NCBI GenBank assembly: GCA_007129495.1
Contig: SKVJ01000003.1
Span: forward strand, 1 to 64,000
Length of the DNA: 64,000 nucleotides
Direction: 5' to 3'
DNA from: Dehalococcoidia bacterium
Lineage (GTDB): Bacteria > Chloroflexota > Dehalococcoidia > GIF9 > AB-539-J10
Of the stretch, positions 35,407 through 44,509 are shown one piece after another (positions within the stretch are counted from its first letter, which is position 1; every line of letters begins with the position of its first letter). Both the position numbers and the translations under genes were made by a program. The notes under the pieces were generated by a model. That model had not been told where the DNA came from. It saw only the letters and a program-made list of their open reading frames with translations, and did not search any database.

Positions 35407-35479
35407 TCGGGGTGAGAGGACTCGAACCTCCGACCTCATGGTCCCAAACCATGCGCGCTACCAACTGCGCCACACCCCG
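35407..35479 (-). tRNA. tRNA-Pro (anticodon TGG)
   Basis: 73 nt. Acceptor stem CGGGGTG/CACCCCG, anticodon loop TTTGGGA with TGG, T-loop TTCGAGT. CCA is not encoded. It lies 33 nt past the porB stop of the first POR operon, in the same direction. Confidence 0.96.
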
Positions 35480-35512
35480 GACTCCCGGTCGGGAGAGCCT
35501 CGCACGATTCTG

Positions 35513-36454
35513 CTATACCGCTGCCTGAGAGGCCTCGATCTTTCTCTTCAGGGCAGCCCAATTCCTGTTAACCGTCTCTTGCATCTCGGCAATCTCGTCG
35601 GCTTTGAAGTGGCGGAATCGTCCCTGCAGTTTCAGGTAATCATCGACTGGCTTGAGTTTGGCAGGGTTGACATTGAGCTTGTACGTTCCGTTCTCCATTT
35701 CCCATAGAGGGAAGATGCCCGTTTCAACTGCCATCTTGCCAATCTCGACGGTCATATCGGCCGCCGAGCGCCAACCGGTGGGACACACTGAATACACGTG
35801 AATATACGCGGGGCCCTTGACCTCCGCAGCTTTCCTGACCTTCATCATGTAGTCAAAAGGATAGCTTGCGCAGGCAGTAGCAACATAAGGGATGTTGTGG
35901 TCAGCAACGATTGCGGGGACGTCTTTCTTTTGCGTCTGCTGGCCTGCAAATGCCGGACCCACTGGCGTTGTGGAGGTGGAGGCACCGTGGGGAGTGGCAC
36001 TCGAGCGCTGAATACCGGTGTTCATGTACGCTTCATTGTCCATGCAGATGTACACGATATCGTGACCACGCTCCAGAGTGCCTGACAGTGAGCCAAGACC
36101 GATGTCTGCCGTCGCACCGTCGCCGGCGAAGCACACTGAGTTAATCTTGCGCGGAGTTCGTTTTCCTTTCTGATCCAGAATGTCGTACGCGGCGCTGATG
36201 CCGCCTGCGACCGGGGAGACATTCTCGAAGAGCGTCTGCATCCACGGCACTTCCCATGCGGCATCGGGATATGCCGAACCGACGCCTGACCAGCAACTCG
36301 CCGGGGTCATGCAGATGGTGTCCTTCCCCAAGACCTTGAGGGCGAGGCGGATGTTGATCGCGAGTCCGCAACCCTGACATGCTCTGTGACCGGACGAAAG
36401 GAACTCTTCCTTGGCGACCTGATGCTTACCGAATTTTATGAATTCACCTTCCAT
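35513..36454 (-). CDS. porB: Pyruvate-type 2-oxoacid:ferredoxin oxidoreductase beta subunit (operon 1)
   Basis: 313 residues. CQGCG starts the cluster motif, and the ThDP motif is FAGDGATADIGLGSLSGTLERGHD with EAYMNTGIQRS completing the site. It carries the ThDP and one [4Fe-4S] cluster of the enzyme that turns a 2-oxoacid and CoA into acyl-CoA, CO2 and reduced ferredoxin. Last gene of a gamma-delta-alpha-beta operon, 6 nt after the alpha gene. The substrate could be pyruvate or another 2-oxoacid; a close second copy follows at 38668-39606. Confidence 0.93.
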   Translation of the reverse strand: MEGEFIKFGKHQVAKEEFLSSGHRACQGCGLAINIRLALKVLGKDTICMTPASCWSGVGSAYPDAAWEVPWMQTLFENVSPVAGGISAAYDILDQKGKRTPRKINSVCFAGDGATADIGLGSLSGTLERGHDIVYICMDNEAYMNTGIQRSSATPHGASTSTTPVGPAFAGQQTQKKDVPAIVADHNIPYVATACASYPFDYMMKVRKAAEVKGPAYIHVYSVCPTGWRSAADMTVEIGKMAVETGIFPLWEMENGTYKLNVNPAKLKPVDDYLKLQGRFRHFKADEIAEMQETVNRNWAALKRKIEASQAAV

Positions 36455-36460
36455 GGTTGC

Positions 36461-37636
36461 TTACCCCCTTATGCCTACGGTCTCGACCATGAGTTGGGAA
36501 CCACGTTCGCAGATAGCGTTGCCACGGTCGATAACCTCCTCGAACTCAGAGACCTCGAGGCTGCGTCCGCAGAAGGCACCAAGAATGCCGGCGACCCTCA
36601 GGTCGTTCCGTACTCCAAAAAGGGCACCTTTTACTTCGCCTATGATAGGTCCAGTAGGTCCTCCCAGGGTGGGAGCACGGTCGAAGATTACCAGGTTCTC
36701 CGCACCCTCGACTGCCTCATATAGATCATCGAACGGGAATGGCCGCCAGAGGTGGAGAGTCAACAGGCCGACGCTCTCGCCCTCTGCACGCTTCTTGTCT
36801 ATCGCTATCTTAGCGGTTTCGCTGAGGCCGCCAACGACTACGACGAGCGTCTTCGCGCCTTCCGCCTTGTACGAGTCGATGGGGTTGTAGTAGCGTCCGA
36901 ACCTGTCTCCGAAGTCCTTCCAAATCTCTTTGATTATTGGAACGGTTCCTCGGACGTGTATATCCTGCGCCTTCTTGACCTCAGCATATGTGGCGGGGCT
37001 CATGACGCTACCATAACAGCAGGGGTTGTCTGGGTTATACATGTACGGGTGCCGGTAGGGTGGCAGGAATGCATCAACCTCTTCCTGCTCAGGGAGCACG
37101 ACGGGTTCCACCACGTGCGAAAGAGTGAACCCATCCATGTGGACCATGAAAGGCAGCAGCACGCGCGGATCCTCCGCAATACGGAAAGCCGACAGAGTGA
37201 AGTCGAAGATCTCCTGATTATTGGCAGCAAACACTTGCAGCCATCCAGTGTAGCTGGCGCTCATCGCGTCGGAGTAGTCGCCCCAGATGTTAGCGGGAGG
37301 ACCGACCGCACGATTGGAAACTGCCATTACGACCGGAAGTCGCATGCCGGCGACGAAGTACAGAACCTCGTGCATCAGGAAGAATCCCTGAGATGCGGTG
37401 GCAGTGAAGGTCCTGGCCCCAGCGCCGGAAGCGCCCCAGCATGCGCTCATCGCAGAGTGCTCGGATTCGACGGGAATAAACGCAGCCTTCAGTTCTCCAT
37501 TGTGAACGAACTCGGCTACACGCTCGATTATGTGAGTCTGCGGCGTAATCGGATATGCAGCAATAACATCCACATCCGCCATCTTCGCCGCTTCAGCAGC
37601 AGCGAAAGAACCTTCCATCGGTACACGTCTGCTCAT
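36461..37636 (-). CDS. porA: 2-oxoacid:ferredoxin oxidoreductase alpha subunit (operon 1)
   Basis: 391 residues. YPITPQTHIIERVAEF is the conserved alpha start with the CoA/ThDP-side Thr; PVESEHSAMSACWGASGAGART follows, and EVLYFVAGMRLPVVMAVSNRAVG. It forms the catalytic core with the beta subunit. It overlaps the delta-subunit stop by 1 nt (TGATG), so translation is coupled. Confidence 0.93.
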   Translation of the reverse strand: MSRRVPMEGSFAAAEAAKMADVDVIAAYPITPQTHIIERVAEFVHNGELKAAFIPVESEHSAMSACWGASGAGARTFTATASQGFFLMHEVLYFVAGMRLPVVMAVSNRAVGPPANIWGDYSDAMSASYTGWLQVFAANNQEIFDFTLSAFRIAEDPRVLLPFMVHMDGFTLSHVVEPVVLPEQEEVDAFLPPYRHPYMYNPDNPCCYGSVMSPATYAEVKKAQDIHVRGTVPIIKEIWKDFGDRFGRYYNPIDSYKAEGAKTLVVVVGGLSETAKIAIDKKRAEGESVGLLTLHLWRPFPFDDLYEAVEGAENLVIFDRAPTLGGPTGPIIGEVKGALFGVRNDLRVAGILGAFCGRSLEVSEFEEVIDRGNAICERGSQLMVETVGIRG

Positions 37637-37941
37637 CAGGCACCCTCCTCAACCATGGTGATTGCATCCTTAGGACATACCTTCACACAGATGGCGCAGC
37701 CCTTGCAGTAGAAGAGGTTGGCCTCATACGTGCCGTCCTCGGTCGCCATGATACAGGCATCCGGACACATCAGCCAGCACATGCCGCACTTGATGCATTT
37801 GGCCTTGTCAACAACGGGCCTTTCTGTTCGCCAGTCGCCAGTCTTGTAGTTCTTAGCGCCGCCTGCATATGGCAGAATATTCCCGAAAGAGCATTCCTGC
37901 CAGGTGGGAAGCGCGGATGGACGTACCTGTTCTCTTGCCAT
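37636..37941 (-). CDS. porD: 2-oxoacid:ferredoxin oxidoreductase delta (ferredoxin) subunit (operon 1)
   Basis: 101 residues. Two [4Fe-4S] motifs, CIKCGMCWLMCPDAC and CKGCAICVKVCPKDA, mark it as the 2[4Fe-4S] electron-transfer subunit that passes electrons from the ThDP site to ferredoxin. It follows the gamma gene by 3 nt and overlaps the alpha gene. Confidence 0.93.
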   Translation of the reverse strand: MAREQVRPSALPTWQECSFGNILPYAGGAKNYKTGDWRTERPVVDKAKCIKCGMCWLMCPDACIMATEDGTYEANLFYCKGCAICVKVCPKDAITMVEEGA

Positions 37942-37944
37942 CTG

Positions 37945-38502
37945 CTAGTCCTCCATGTCCAGTTCGTTATACGCTCGCGTCATCGCTTCGATATTGCCCC
38001 CGGCCCGGTCACCGAACCTTTCCTCAAGCTGCTTTGCGAGCGATTCCATCTTGACCGCACCGGTAACCCGATTCAAGGCGCCCATCATCGCGGTGTTGGC
38101 AATCGGCAGCTTGATAGTCTCTCGAGCGATTTTCAACCCGTCGATAGCAGCGACCGGCCACTGATAATTGTACTTCTGCTTCAGTTGCCTGGCACTCAAC
38201 GAGGAGTTAACGATGATCTTGCCGGTCTCTTTGAGGCCGACAGTCACATCGATCTGATCCAACAGCTTAGGATCAACAATCACGAGGATATCCGGTTTGG
38301 CGATATCTGTGCGGATACGAATGAACTCGTCGCTGATTCTAAGGTATGCGGTAACGGGCGCACCGCGTCTTTCCGGCCCAAAGCTGGGAAATGACTGTGC
38401 AAATTTACCTTCGTCGATGGCAGCCCCAGCGAACAATTCGGCAGACGTTACGGTGCCCATACCCCCTCTCCCGTGCCACCTTATCTCAAGCAGTTCAGGC
38501 AT
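37945..38502 (-). CDS. porG: 2-oxoacid:ferredoxin oxidoreductase gamma subunit (operon 1)
   Basis: 185 residues. EIRWHGRGGMGTVTSAELFA opens the gamma domain, with SFGPERRGAPVTAYLRIS and PIANTAMMGAL following, all standard for PorG. It helps bind CoA. AAGGAGGG lies 9 nt before the ATG. First gene of operon 1, with its own promoter in the 165 bp after operon 2. Confidence 0.93.
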   Translation of the reverse strand: MPELLEIRWHGRGGMGTVTSAELFAGAAIDEGKFAQSFPSFGPERRGAPVTAYLRISDEFIRIRTDIAKPDILVIVDPKLLDQIDVTVGLKETGKIIVNSSLSARQLKQKYNYQWPVAAIDGLKIARETIKLPIANTAMMGALNRVTGAVKMESLAKQLEERFGDRAGGNIEAMTRAYNELDMED

Positions 38503-38557
38503 AGCGTGATACCCTCCTTAGGTTCCAGTTTGGATGACATCGCTGGTCGCATACGAT

Positions 38558-38585
38558 GAGATAGTGAGTTGTACGAAAACGTCAA
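38558..38585 (-). promoter_or_regulatory. Putative promoter of POR operon 1
   Basis: Minus strand: -35 TTGACG (38580-38585), 16-bp spacer, -10 TATCTC (38558-38563), about 56 nt before porG. It suggests that operon 1 can be expressed separately from operon 2 upstream. Confidence 0.45.
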
Positions 38586-38667
38586 CATAGACGTTGCAGG
38601 AATCCAACAGACTGGAAGCATCCCGCTCGTATATTACCATATTTCGTGTAGGAAAGATTCTCTTGTG

Positions 38668-39606
38668 TTATTCGGACTGCCGGCGGGCAGCCTTTTCCTT
38701 AAGCTCTGCGAAGTCGTGATTGACCTTTTTCTGTATCTTTTCGATCTCACTGGGCGAGAGATGCCTGAAGCGCCCCTGTGCCTTGAGGTACTCCTCAACC
38801 GGTTTGAGTGTCTTCGGATCGACAGTAAGACGGTATTGTCCGTTCTCAATCTCGTACAAAGGGAAGATACCCGTCTCGGTGGCAAGTTTTCCTATTTCGA
38901 TGGTTCTATTGGAAACTGTACGCCAGCCGGTAGGACACAGCGTAAGCACGTGAATGTACGCTGGCCCTTTGATATCAACGCCTTTCTTGACCTTACTCAT
39001 AAGGTCGAACGGATAGCTGGGGGAGGCGGTGGCTACATAGGGTATGCCATGCGCGGCAAAGATCTCGACGAGATTTTTCTTCTGGGTCGTCTGGCCGACA
39101 CTCAATTTTCCCGCAGGGGCGGTACTGGTCGACGCTCCGTATGGTGTCGCGCTCGAGCGCTGTATTCCGGTGTTCATGTACGCCTCATTGTCCCAGCAGA
39201 CGTAGAGAAAGTCGTGGCCACGTTCGAGGGCACCGGAAAGTGACTGGAGGCCAATGTCGCTTGTAGCACCATCGCCACCCATGGCTACAAACTTTATGTC
39301 ACGCTCGGGTACTTTCCCCTTTCGCATCATCGCCTTGACGCCAGCCTCGATGCCGGATATCTCAGCTCCTGTGTTCTCAAACAGCGTGTGGATCCAAGGC
39401 AGTTGCCATGACGTAACGGGCAACGGTGACGTGCAGACTTCGTCGCATCCTGTCGCCATAGCGAGAATCGCATCCTGTCCGACAGCCTTGCACACCAGCC
39501 GTATTGCGAGAGCCTCGCCACAGCCGGTGCAGAACGTGTGGCCTGGAGCGAGGTATTCCTTGCGGTCAATCTGGTGCTTACCGACCTTAACGAAATCGGT
39601 TGCCAT
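38668..39606 (-). CDS. porB: 2-oxoacid:ferredoxin oxidoreductase beta subunit (operon 2)
   Basis: 312 residues and a close paralogue of the protein at 35513-36454. CTGCG in the cluster motif, MGGDGATSDIGLQSLSGALERGHD for ThDP, and the identical EAYMNTGIQRSSATP. The C-terminal tail differs (KEKAARRQSE). It is the last gene of operon 2, 2 nt after its alpha gene. Differences near the substrate side suggest another 2-oxoacid or expression condition; this is inference. Confidence 0.93.
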   Translation of the reverse strand: MATDFVKVGKHQIDRKEYLAPGHTFCTGCGEALAIRLVCKAVGQDAILAMATGCDEVCTSPLPVTSWQLPWIHTLFENTGAEISGIEAGVKAMMRKGKVPERDIKFVAMGGDGATSDIGLQSLSGALERGHDFLYVCWDNEAYMNTGIQRSSATPYGASTSTAPAGKLSVGQTTQKKNLVEIFAAHGIPYVATASPSYPFDLMSKVKKGVDIKGPAYIHVLTLCPTGWRTVSNRTIEIGKLATETGIFPLYEIENGQYRLTVDPKTLKPVEEYLKAQGRFRHLSPSEIEKIQKKVNHDFAELKEKAARRQSE

Positions 39607-39608
39607 TC

Positions 39609-40811
39609 TTACCCCCTTACTCCAGTGCCGGTCTCAAGACCGCGGACAATGAGTGGTTCATAGAGATATTCCGAGCCTTTCTTTGCGAGCTCGTTACCAT
39701 GGTCGATCATGTACGTGAATGCCTCCGCGTCAACCTCGCGACCGCCGATACCGCCGATGAAGCTGACCACCTTAGGACGCGGCTCGGAATCGTAAAGTGC
39801 AGACCGCAATTCAGAGGCGACGGGCCCTCCCGGTCCGCCAAACGAGAAACATCGATCAAGTACCACTAGCGTCTCGACATTACGAACCGCTTCGCGGAAC
39901 TCACTAAAGGGAAATGGGCGCCAGAGACGCAGATTAAGATGACCGACACGTTCGCCCTGCTCCCGCTTCCGATCAATCACCATCTTGGCAGTCTCACCAA
40001 GGCTACCCATCGTAACCAGCAGCGTAGATGCTCCTTCTGCCTTATACGTCTCTACAGCACGATACTGTCGGCCGAAGATGTCGGCAAACTCTTTCCAGCC
40101 CCTGTCCAGTACGGTCTTAGACTCTCGCAGTGCGATCTCCTGTGAGTACTTAACCTCTGTGTAGATGTCCGGGAGCCCAAAACAGCCATGTGAAGTAGGA
40201 GAATCGGGATTGAGCGCCAAGCGATACCGATAGCTGGGCAGAAAGCGCTCCACCTCCTTCTGATCGGGCAGGATAAGTGGTTCTGTAACATGGGACAGGA
40301 TAAACCCATCGAGGTTGACCATCACAGGAAACATTACCGCTGGATCCTCTGCCACGCGAAAAGCCCAGAGCGTCATGTCAAATGATTCCTGGTTGTTCTG
40401 ACAGAACACCTGTATCCAGCTTGTGTCCCGGCATGACATTACGTCCGAGTGATCACACCAGATATTAATAGGCGCTGAGAGGGTCCTGTTGCAGACCGCC
40501 ATCACGATGGGGTACCGATGGGAGGAGGCTATATAGAGTGCCTCATGCATGAGTTCGAGTCCTTGCCCGGCAGTTGTTGTGAAAGACCGGGCTCCCACCG
40601 CCGCGGAACCGAGCACGCAACTCATGGCCGAGTGCTCGGACTCGACAGGCACGTAGGACGCATCAAGTTCCCCTTCTGCGACCATTTCTGCAAGCCGTTC
40701 AGGAATGTGTGTTTGAGGTGTGATAGGATACGCCGCGACCACATCCACATCGGCCATCCTGACTGCTTCGGCTACAGCATGGGAAGCTTCGAGGACGACA
40801 CGGGTACTCAT
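39609..40811 (-). CDS. porA: 2-oxoacid:ferredoxin oxidoreductase alpha subunit (operon 2)
   Basis: 400 residues, paralogous to the operon 1 alpha subunit: YPITPQTHIPERLAEM, PVESEHSAMSCVLGSAAVGARS and EALYIASSHRYPIVMAVCNRTLS. Its ATG overlaps the delta-subunit stop by 4 nt (ATGA). With the beta subunit it forms the catalytic core. Confidence 0.93.
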   Translation of the reverse strand: MSTRVVLEASHAVAEAVRMADVDVVAAYPITPQTHIPERLAEMVAEGELDASYVPVESEHSAMSCVLGSAAVGARSFTTTAGQGLELMHEALYIASSHRYPIVMAVCNRTLSAPINIWCDHSDVMSCRDTSWIQVFCQNNQESFDMTLWAFRVAEDPAVMFPVMVNLDGFILSHVTEPLILPDQKEVERFLPSYRYRLALNPDSPTSHGCFGLPDIYTEVKYSQEIALRESKTVLDRGWKEFADIFGRQYRAVETYKAEGASTLLVTMGSLGETAKMVIDRKREQGERVGHLNLRLWRPFPFSEFREAVRNVETLVVLDRCFSFGGPGGPVASELRSALYDSEPRPKVVSFIGGIGGREVDAEAFTYMIDHGNELAKKGSEYLYEPLIVRGLETGTGVRG

Positions 40812-41116
40812 TGTTCCACCTCCTCAAACATCGCTATTGCATTGGTGGGGCATACCGCCGCGCAAATGCCACAGCCCTTGCAGTGATAGAGTTCGGGAAG
40901 GAAATACCCGTCATCCATCGGCGTGATGGCGGCATCGGGACAGTGCAGCCAGCAGATGCCGCACTTGATGCATTTCTCCTTGTCGACTTCCGGTCGTTGG
41001 GTTCTCCAATCACCGGTTCGCAGAAAGCTGGCACTCCCGGGTTCCGTGACGATAGCGCCAAGTTCGACATCTGTCCACGGGACTTCGCGCGGAAGATGAT
41101 AGCCTTTCATTGCCAT
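40808..41116 (-). CDS. porD: 2-oxoacid:ferredoxin oxidoreductase delta subunit (operon 2)
   Basis: 102 residues with two [4Fe-4S] motifs, CIKCGICWLHCPDAA and CKGCGICAAVCPTNA. Electron-transfer subunit. It overlaps both neighbours: 1 nt with the gamma stop and 4 nt with the alpha start, so the whole operon is tightly coupled. Confidence 0.93.
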   Translation of the reverse strand: MAMKGYHLPREVPWTDVELGAIVTEPGSASFLRTGDWRTQRPEVDKEKCIKCGICWLHCPDAAITPMDDGYFLPELYHCKGCGICAAVCPTNAIAMFEEVEQ

Positions 41117-41679
41117 TATTTCGCTCCTTCAACAGCCAATTCCTCATAAGCTCGCTGCATCGCCTCGAAATTCTTGGATGCAAGCGTCCCGAATCGTTCG
41201 TTGAGAGCACCCTCCATGACCGCCAGATCGATCACCGGCCAGACCTTGAGGAACGCGCCAATCATTGCAGTATTCGTAATGGGAACACCTATGGTTTCTT
41301 GCGCGATCCTGGTGGCATTCACCGACGCGATTCGCCACTTGAAATCGAACTCGCTTTTCAATTGTTCCGGCGTCTTAGTGGAATTGATGATCAGCATGCC
41401 ATCGTCTTTGAGTCCATCGGCGACATTCACAACGCGCAGAAGCCGTGGGTCGATAACGACAATAACGTCAGGAGTTCGAACATTGGTGCGGGTGCGGATG
41501 AAACTGTCGCTGATACGGAGAAAAGCGACGACGGGCGCACCTCTTCGTTCAGGCCCGAAATTGGGAAAAGATTGCGTGAACTTGCCTTCACTGGCTGCAG
41601 CCTTCGCGAGAAGTTCCGCGGAGGTCACCGCCCCCAACCCTCCTCGCCCGTGCCACCTCACCTCTAACAGTTCCGCCAT
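41116..41679 (-). CDS. porG: 2-oxoacid:ferredoxin oxidoreductase gamma subunit (operon 2)
   Basis: 187 residues. EVRWHGRGGLGAVTSAELLA, NFGPERRGAPVVAFLRIS and PITNTAMIGAF match PorG. The open frame continues upstream through the tRNA-Arg gene, but AAGGAGG lies 8 nt before the ATG at 41679, which also matches the operon 1 start. First gene of operon 2, only 38 nt after the tRNA. Confidence 0.93.
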   Translation of the reverse strand: MAELLEVRWHGRGGLGAVTSAELLAKAAASEGKFTQSFPNFGPERRGAPVVAFLRISDSFIRTRTNVRTPDVIVVIDPRLLRVVNVADGLKDDGMLIINSTKTPEQLKSEFDFKWRIASVNATRIAQETIGVPITNTAMIGAFLKVWPVIDLAVMEGALNERFGTLASKNFEAMQRAYEELAVEGAK

Positions 41680-41717
41680 GAGGAAGTCCTCCTTGTTGTG
41701 TATGAAGTGGAAATTCA

Positions 41718-41789
41718 TACCCCTGAAGGGACTCGAACCCTTGCCACTGGCTCCGGAGGCCAGTGCTCTATCCACTGAGCTACAGGGGC
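41718..41789 (-). tRNA. tRNA-Arg (anticodon CCG)
   Basis: 72 nt. Acceptor GCCCCTG/CAGGGGT (first pair G-U), anticodon loop CTCCGGA with CCG, T-loop TTCGAGT. CCA is not encoded. It sits just upstream of porG of operon 2 in the same direction and may share its transcript. Confidence 0.93.
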
Positions 41790-41853
41790 CATTCGGACGT
41801 AGTTTATCACCCGCATATATGCGTCGCAACAACGGTTACTTTCTCCTACCTTA

Positions 41854-42855
41854 TCAGCCAGCGCCCTGTGTGAATAGCACATAGGCGACCACGAGATACA
41901 AGGCGACAAGGAGCGGCCCATACCAGCTGACACGCCACACGAGGTATCGGTTGTGTCGCAGCCGGATGGCTAGTCCGGTGATTGCGACCATGACAGCGGC
42001 ACACGCGATCACAACAACATTGATCTGGGATGCACTCGCAAGCAGCGAGCCACGCATATACACAGCATCAACTACCCCCACCATGGCCACATCCAGCATG
42101 TTGGCCCCCAGTAAGTCTGCGATGGCGATGTCTCTAAATCCCAGTCGGACTGCGGACACGCAGACAACGAGTTCGGGCGCAGAAGTAGCAGCAGCCAGCA
42201 GCAGAGTGCCGACGAAACTGCTGCCCCATCCGGTTACAGTAGTAATGCCATCCCCAACAAAGGAGAGCCAGATCCCCGCCCCAATCACAACAATCCCTGC
42301 TACGAGAAATCGCAAGACAGCGCTGCGCAGGGTCATCGAAGTGTAACGGGGAGCAGCATCTGAGGAGGCAATGTGAGTGTGGCGTTCAGTACGCAGAATG
42401 CGGCGTATCGCATACACGTATACAGCAATGAGTAGCAGCCCTGACAGGCTGAGCCATCCGAGCATCGGCAACGAAACTCGCGGGGCAAGAAACACACCAA
42501 CTCCCACTATACAAAGGAGCAGGAACCCCCACCGCACACCAGGAAGGTGTCGGTTGCTCACCTGTGCGAGGACAGGCTTTTTTGTGTGTGCGATGTCCAG
42601 CACTGCAAGCAGAGCGAGATTGAAGCAGCAACTGCCGATAAGAGTGCCAATTGCGAGATCAGGCGAATCTACCAGTGTCGCTGCACTGATACCCGTGGCC
42701 ATTTCGGGCATGGCAGTTATAATTGCCACCAACGCGAGCCCGATCCAGATGCGGCCAAGCCTGCTCTTGTCAGCGATAACGTCGGCGTACTTGGCCAGTC
42801 GAGTGCCGGCAATGAGTATCGCCATGAGGCAGAGAACGAACTGAATCACGAGCAA
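41854..42855 (-). CDS. Sodium/calcium exchanger-family membrane protein
   Basis: 333 residues with about ten hydrophobic helices in two inverted halves. The alpha repeats are GLALVAIITAMPEMATG and GTLLLAAATSAPELVV, the ion-binding motifs of the CaCA superfamily (YrbG-like). It would exchange Ca2+ or another cation for Na+ or H+. The GATT-type linker between halves is hydrophilic and His-containing (RTERHTHIASS). The start is uncertain: TTG at 42855 or GTG at 42849, neither with a Shine-Dalgarno. Confidence 0.88.
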   Translation of the reverse strand: MLVIQFVLCLMAILIAGTRLAKYADVIADKSRLGRIWIGLALVAIITAMPEMATGISAATLVDSPDLAIGTLIGSCCFNLALLAVLDIAHTKKPVLAQVSNRHLPGVRWGFLLLCIVGVGVFLAPRVSLPMLGWLSLSGLLLIAVYVYAIRRILRTERHTHIASSDAAPRYTSMTLRSAVLRFLVAGIVVIGAGIWLSFVGDGITTVTGWGSSFVGTLLLAAATSAPELVVCVSAVRLGFRDIAIADLLGANMLDVAMVGVVDAVYMRGSLLASASQINVVVIACAAVMVAITGLAIRLRHNRYLVWRVSWYGPLLVALYLVVAYVLFTQGAG

Positions 42856-43035
42856 AGCGACTATATTCTACTACAGAGGCCACTACACGAGGAGCCTACG
42901 TTGAGTACAGACTTAACCCTCCCATACCTCCTCCGGGGCAGGTGCACAGTGTTCATCGAGACGAGTTAGTCGTAACTGACCGACTGCAGCACCGCGAGAC
43001 AGAGGTCCGGGCACATTCGCAGCTCCTCTGTATGT

Positions 43036-43041
43036 TATAAT
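43036..43041 (+). promoter_or_regulatory. -10 element of the tRNA-Ser pair
   Basis: TATAAT, 12 nt before the first tRNA-Ser. No convincing -35 was found. Confidence 0.45.
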
Positions 43042-43052
43042 CCTCTCCGTTT

Positions 43053-43137
43053 GGAGAGGTGACCGAGTGGCTTATGGTGCCGCTCTCGAAAAGCGGTGTG
43101 CAGAAATGCACCGTGGGTTCAAATCCCACCCTCTCCG
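43053..43137 (+). tRNA. tRNA-Ser (anticodon CGA)
   Basis: 85 nt with the long variable arm of class II tRNAs. Acceptor GGAGAGG/CCTCTCC, anticodon loop CTCGAAA, variable stem with TGTGCAGAAATGCACC, discriminator G as in tRNA-Ser. CCA is not encoded. One nucleotide separates it from the next tRNA-Ser. Confidence 0.96.
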
Positions 43138-43138
43138 G

Positions 43139-43226
<88 letters not shown>

Positions 43227-43371
43227 CTTCTTTCCGTCAACGTTGATGATATCGCTGTGTGCGCCCCTTATCTCACCGATGAGTTCTTTGGCCGAATCAC
43301 CATTGGCGCTGTTTTCAGGATTGCACGCATATTGGTGTGTGCCACCACCCCGTGACGGGTTGTCCTTATGT

Positions 43372-43377
43372 TACAAT
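43372..43377 (+). promoter_or_regulatory. -10 element of the dprA operon
   Basis: TACAAT, 25 nt before the ATG at 43403. No good -35 at 16-18 bp, so support is modest. Confidence 0.35.
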
Positions 43378-43402
43378 CGGCGCTCGGCTACGCTCTCGAC
43401 TT

Positions 43403-44509
43403 ATGGATGATCTTGCTTACTGGGTGGCCATGTCCCGTGTGCCTGGCATCGGGTATGGGCGTCTCCGACAATTGAAGGCGCACTTTGGCTCACTAGAACG
43501 AGCCTGGGGTGCTTCGTGCAATCAGTTGACGACCTCCGGGTTGGATGAGCGAGTGGCCACCGACTTCTGTGAAGCGCGCAAGACTCTTTCGCCTCAGTCC
43601 GAACTGGCTGGTCTTCAGAGACACGGTGTTTGTGCCTTGACCGTTTATGATCCGGGCTATCCACTGTTACTGGCTGAAACCCACGATTGCCCACCGGTTC
43701 TATATGTGCGAGGCCAGTTGCCACACAGTGATTCGTTGCTTCTTGCTGTCGTCGGTACGCGTCGGCCCACCGCCTACGGACGGCAGGTGACGGCCGAACT
43801 GGTAGAAGGTTTCGTTTCTGCTGGAGTGGTGACGGTGAGCGGTCTCGCCCGGGGGATCGACACGCTGGTGCACCGCGAAACGCTTGAATGCGGTGGCACT
43901 ACGATCGCAGTTCTAGCCGGTGGTCTGGACCTTGTCTATCCGGCGGAGAACCTCACGCTTGCGCAGCGTATACTCGAGCGAGGTGCCCTGATAAGCGAAC
44001 ACCCGCCCCGTACGCGACTGCGTAGAGAGCACTTCCTGCGCCGGAACAGGATCATGAGCGGCATGAGTCGCGGTACGGTGGTGATCGAAGCGGGTGAGCG
44101 GAGCGGCGCACTTTCCACAGCACGCAACGCACTTGACCAGAACCGTGAGGTATTCTCAGTTCCTGGAAGCATCTATTCCCCTGCAAGTGGAGGAACCAAC
44201 CGGTTGATACAACAAGGAGAGGGGAAGCTGATTATGTCGTCATCGGACGTGCTGACCGAGTTCGGGATTGATCCATCTTTGGAGAAGGCCGAGAGACTGC
44301 ACACATGGCAGGCAGACTCTGTCCAGGTCCGTTTGCTCGCGCAGATGGGCTCTTCGCCTGTACACTCTGATGAACTTGCTCGGTTACTTGCTCTACCGAG
44401 TCAGGATGTTGCCGCGGCTCTCACACTTATGGAACTTCACGGGATCGTTCGTAACCTCGGCAGCATGCATTACGTAGTAACAGGCCGATGCCGGCCGGAG
44501 GTGTCTTGA
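43403..44509 (+). CDS. dprA: DNA-processing protein DprA
   Basis: About 368 residues. An N-terminal SAM-like helical part (LAYWVAMSRVPGIGYGRLRQL), the extended Rossmann core (VVGTRRPTAYG, VSGLARGIDTLVHRETLECGGTTIAVLAGGLD, HFLRRNRIMSGMSRGTVVIEAGERSGAL) and a C-terminal winged-helix part (PVHSDELARLLALPSQDVAAALTLMELHG). It loads RecA on incoming single-stranded DNA during transformation. An upstream in-frame ATG at 43337 falls before the -10 box, so 43403 is preferred, although no Shine-Dalgarno is seen. The stop overlaps the topA start. Confidence 0.94.
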   Translation: MDDLAYWVAMSRVPGIGYGRLRQLKAHFGSLERAWGASCNQLTTSGLDERVATDFCEARKTLSPQSELAGLQRHGVCALTVYDPGYPLLLAETHDCPPVLYVRGQLPHSDSLLLAVVGTRRPTAYGRQVTAELVEGFVSAGVVTVSGLARGIDTLVHRETLECGGTTIAVLAGGLDLVYPAENLTLAQRILERGALISEHPPRTRLRREHFLRRNRIMSGMSRGTVVIEAGERSGALSTARNALDQNREVFSVPGSIYSPASGGTNRLIQQGEGKLIMSSSDVLTEFGIDPSLEKAERLHTWQADSVQVRLLAQMGSSPVHSDELARLLALPSQDVAAALTLMELHGIVRNLGSMHYVVTGRCRPEVS

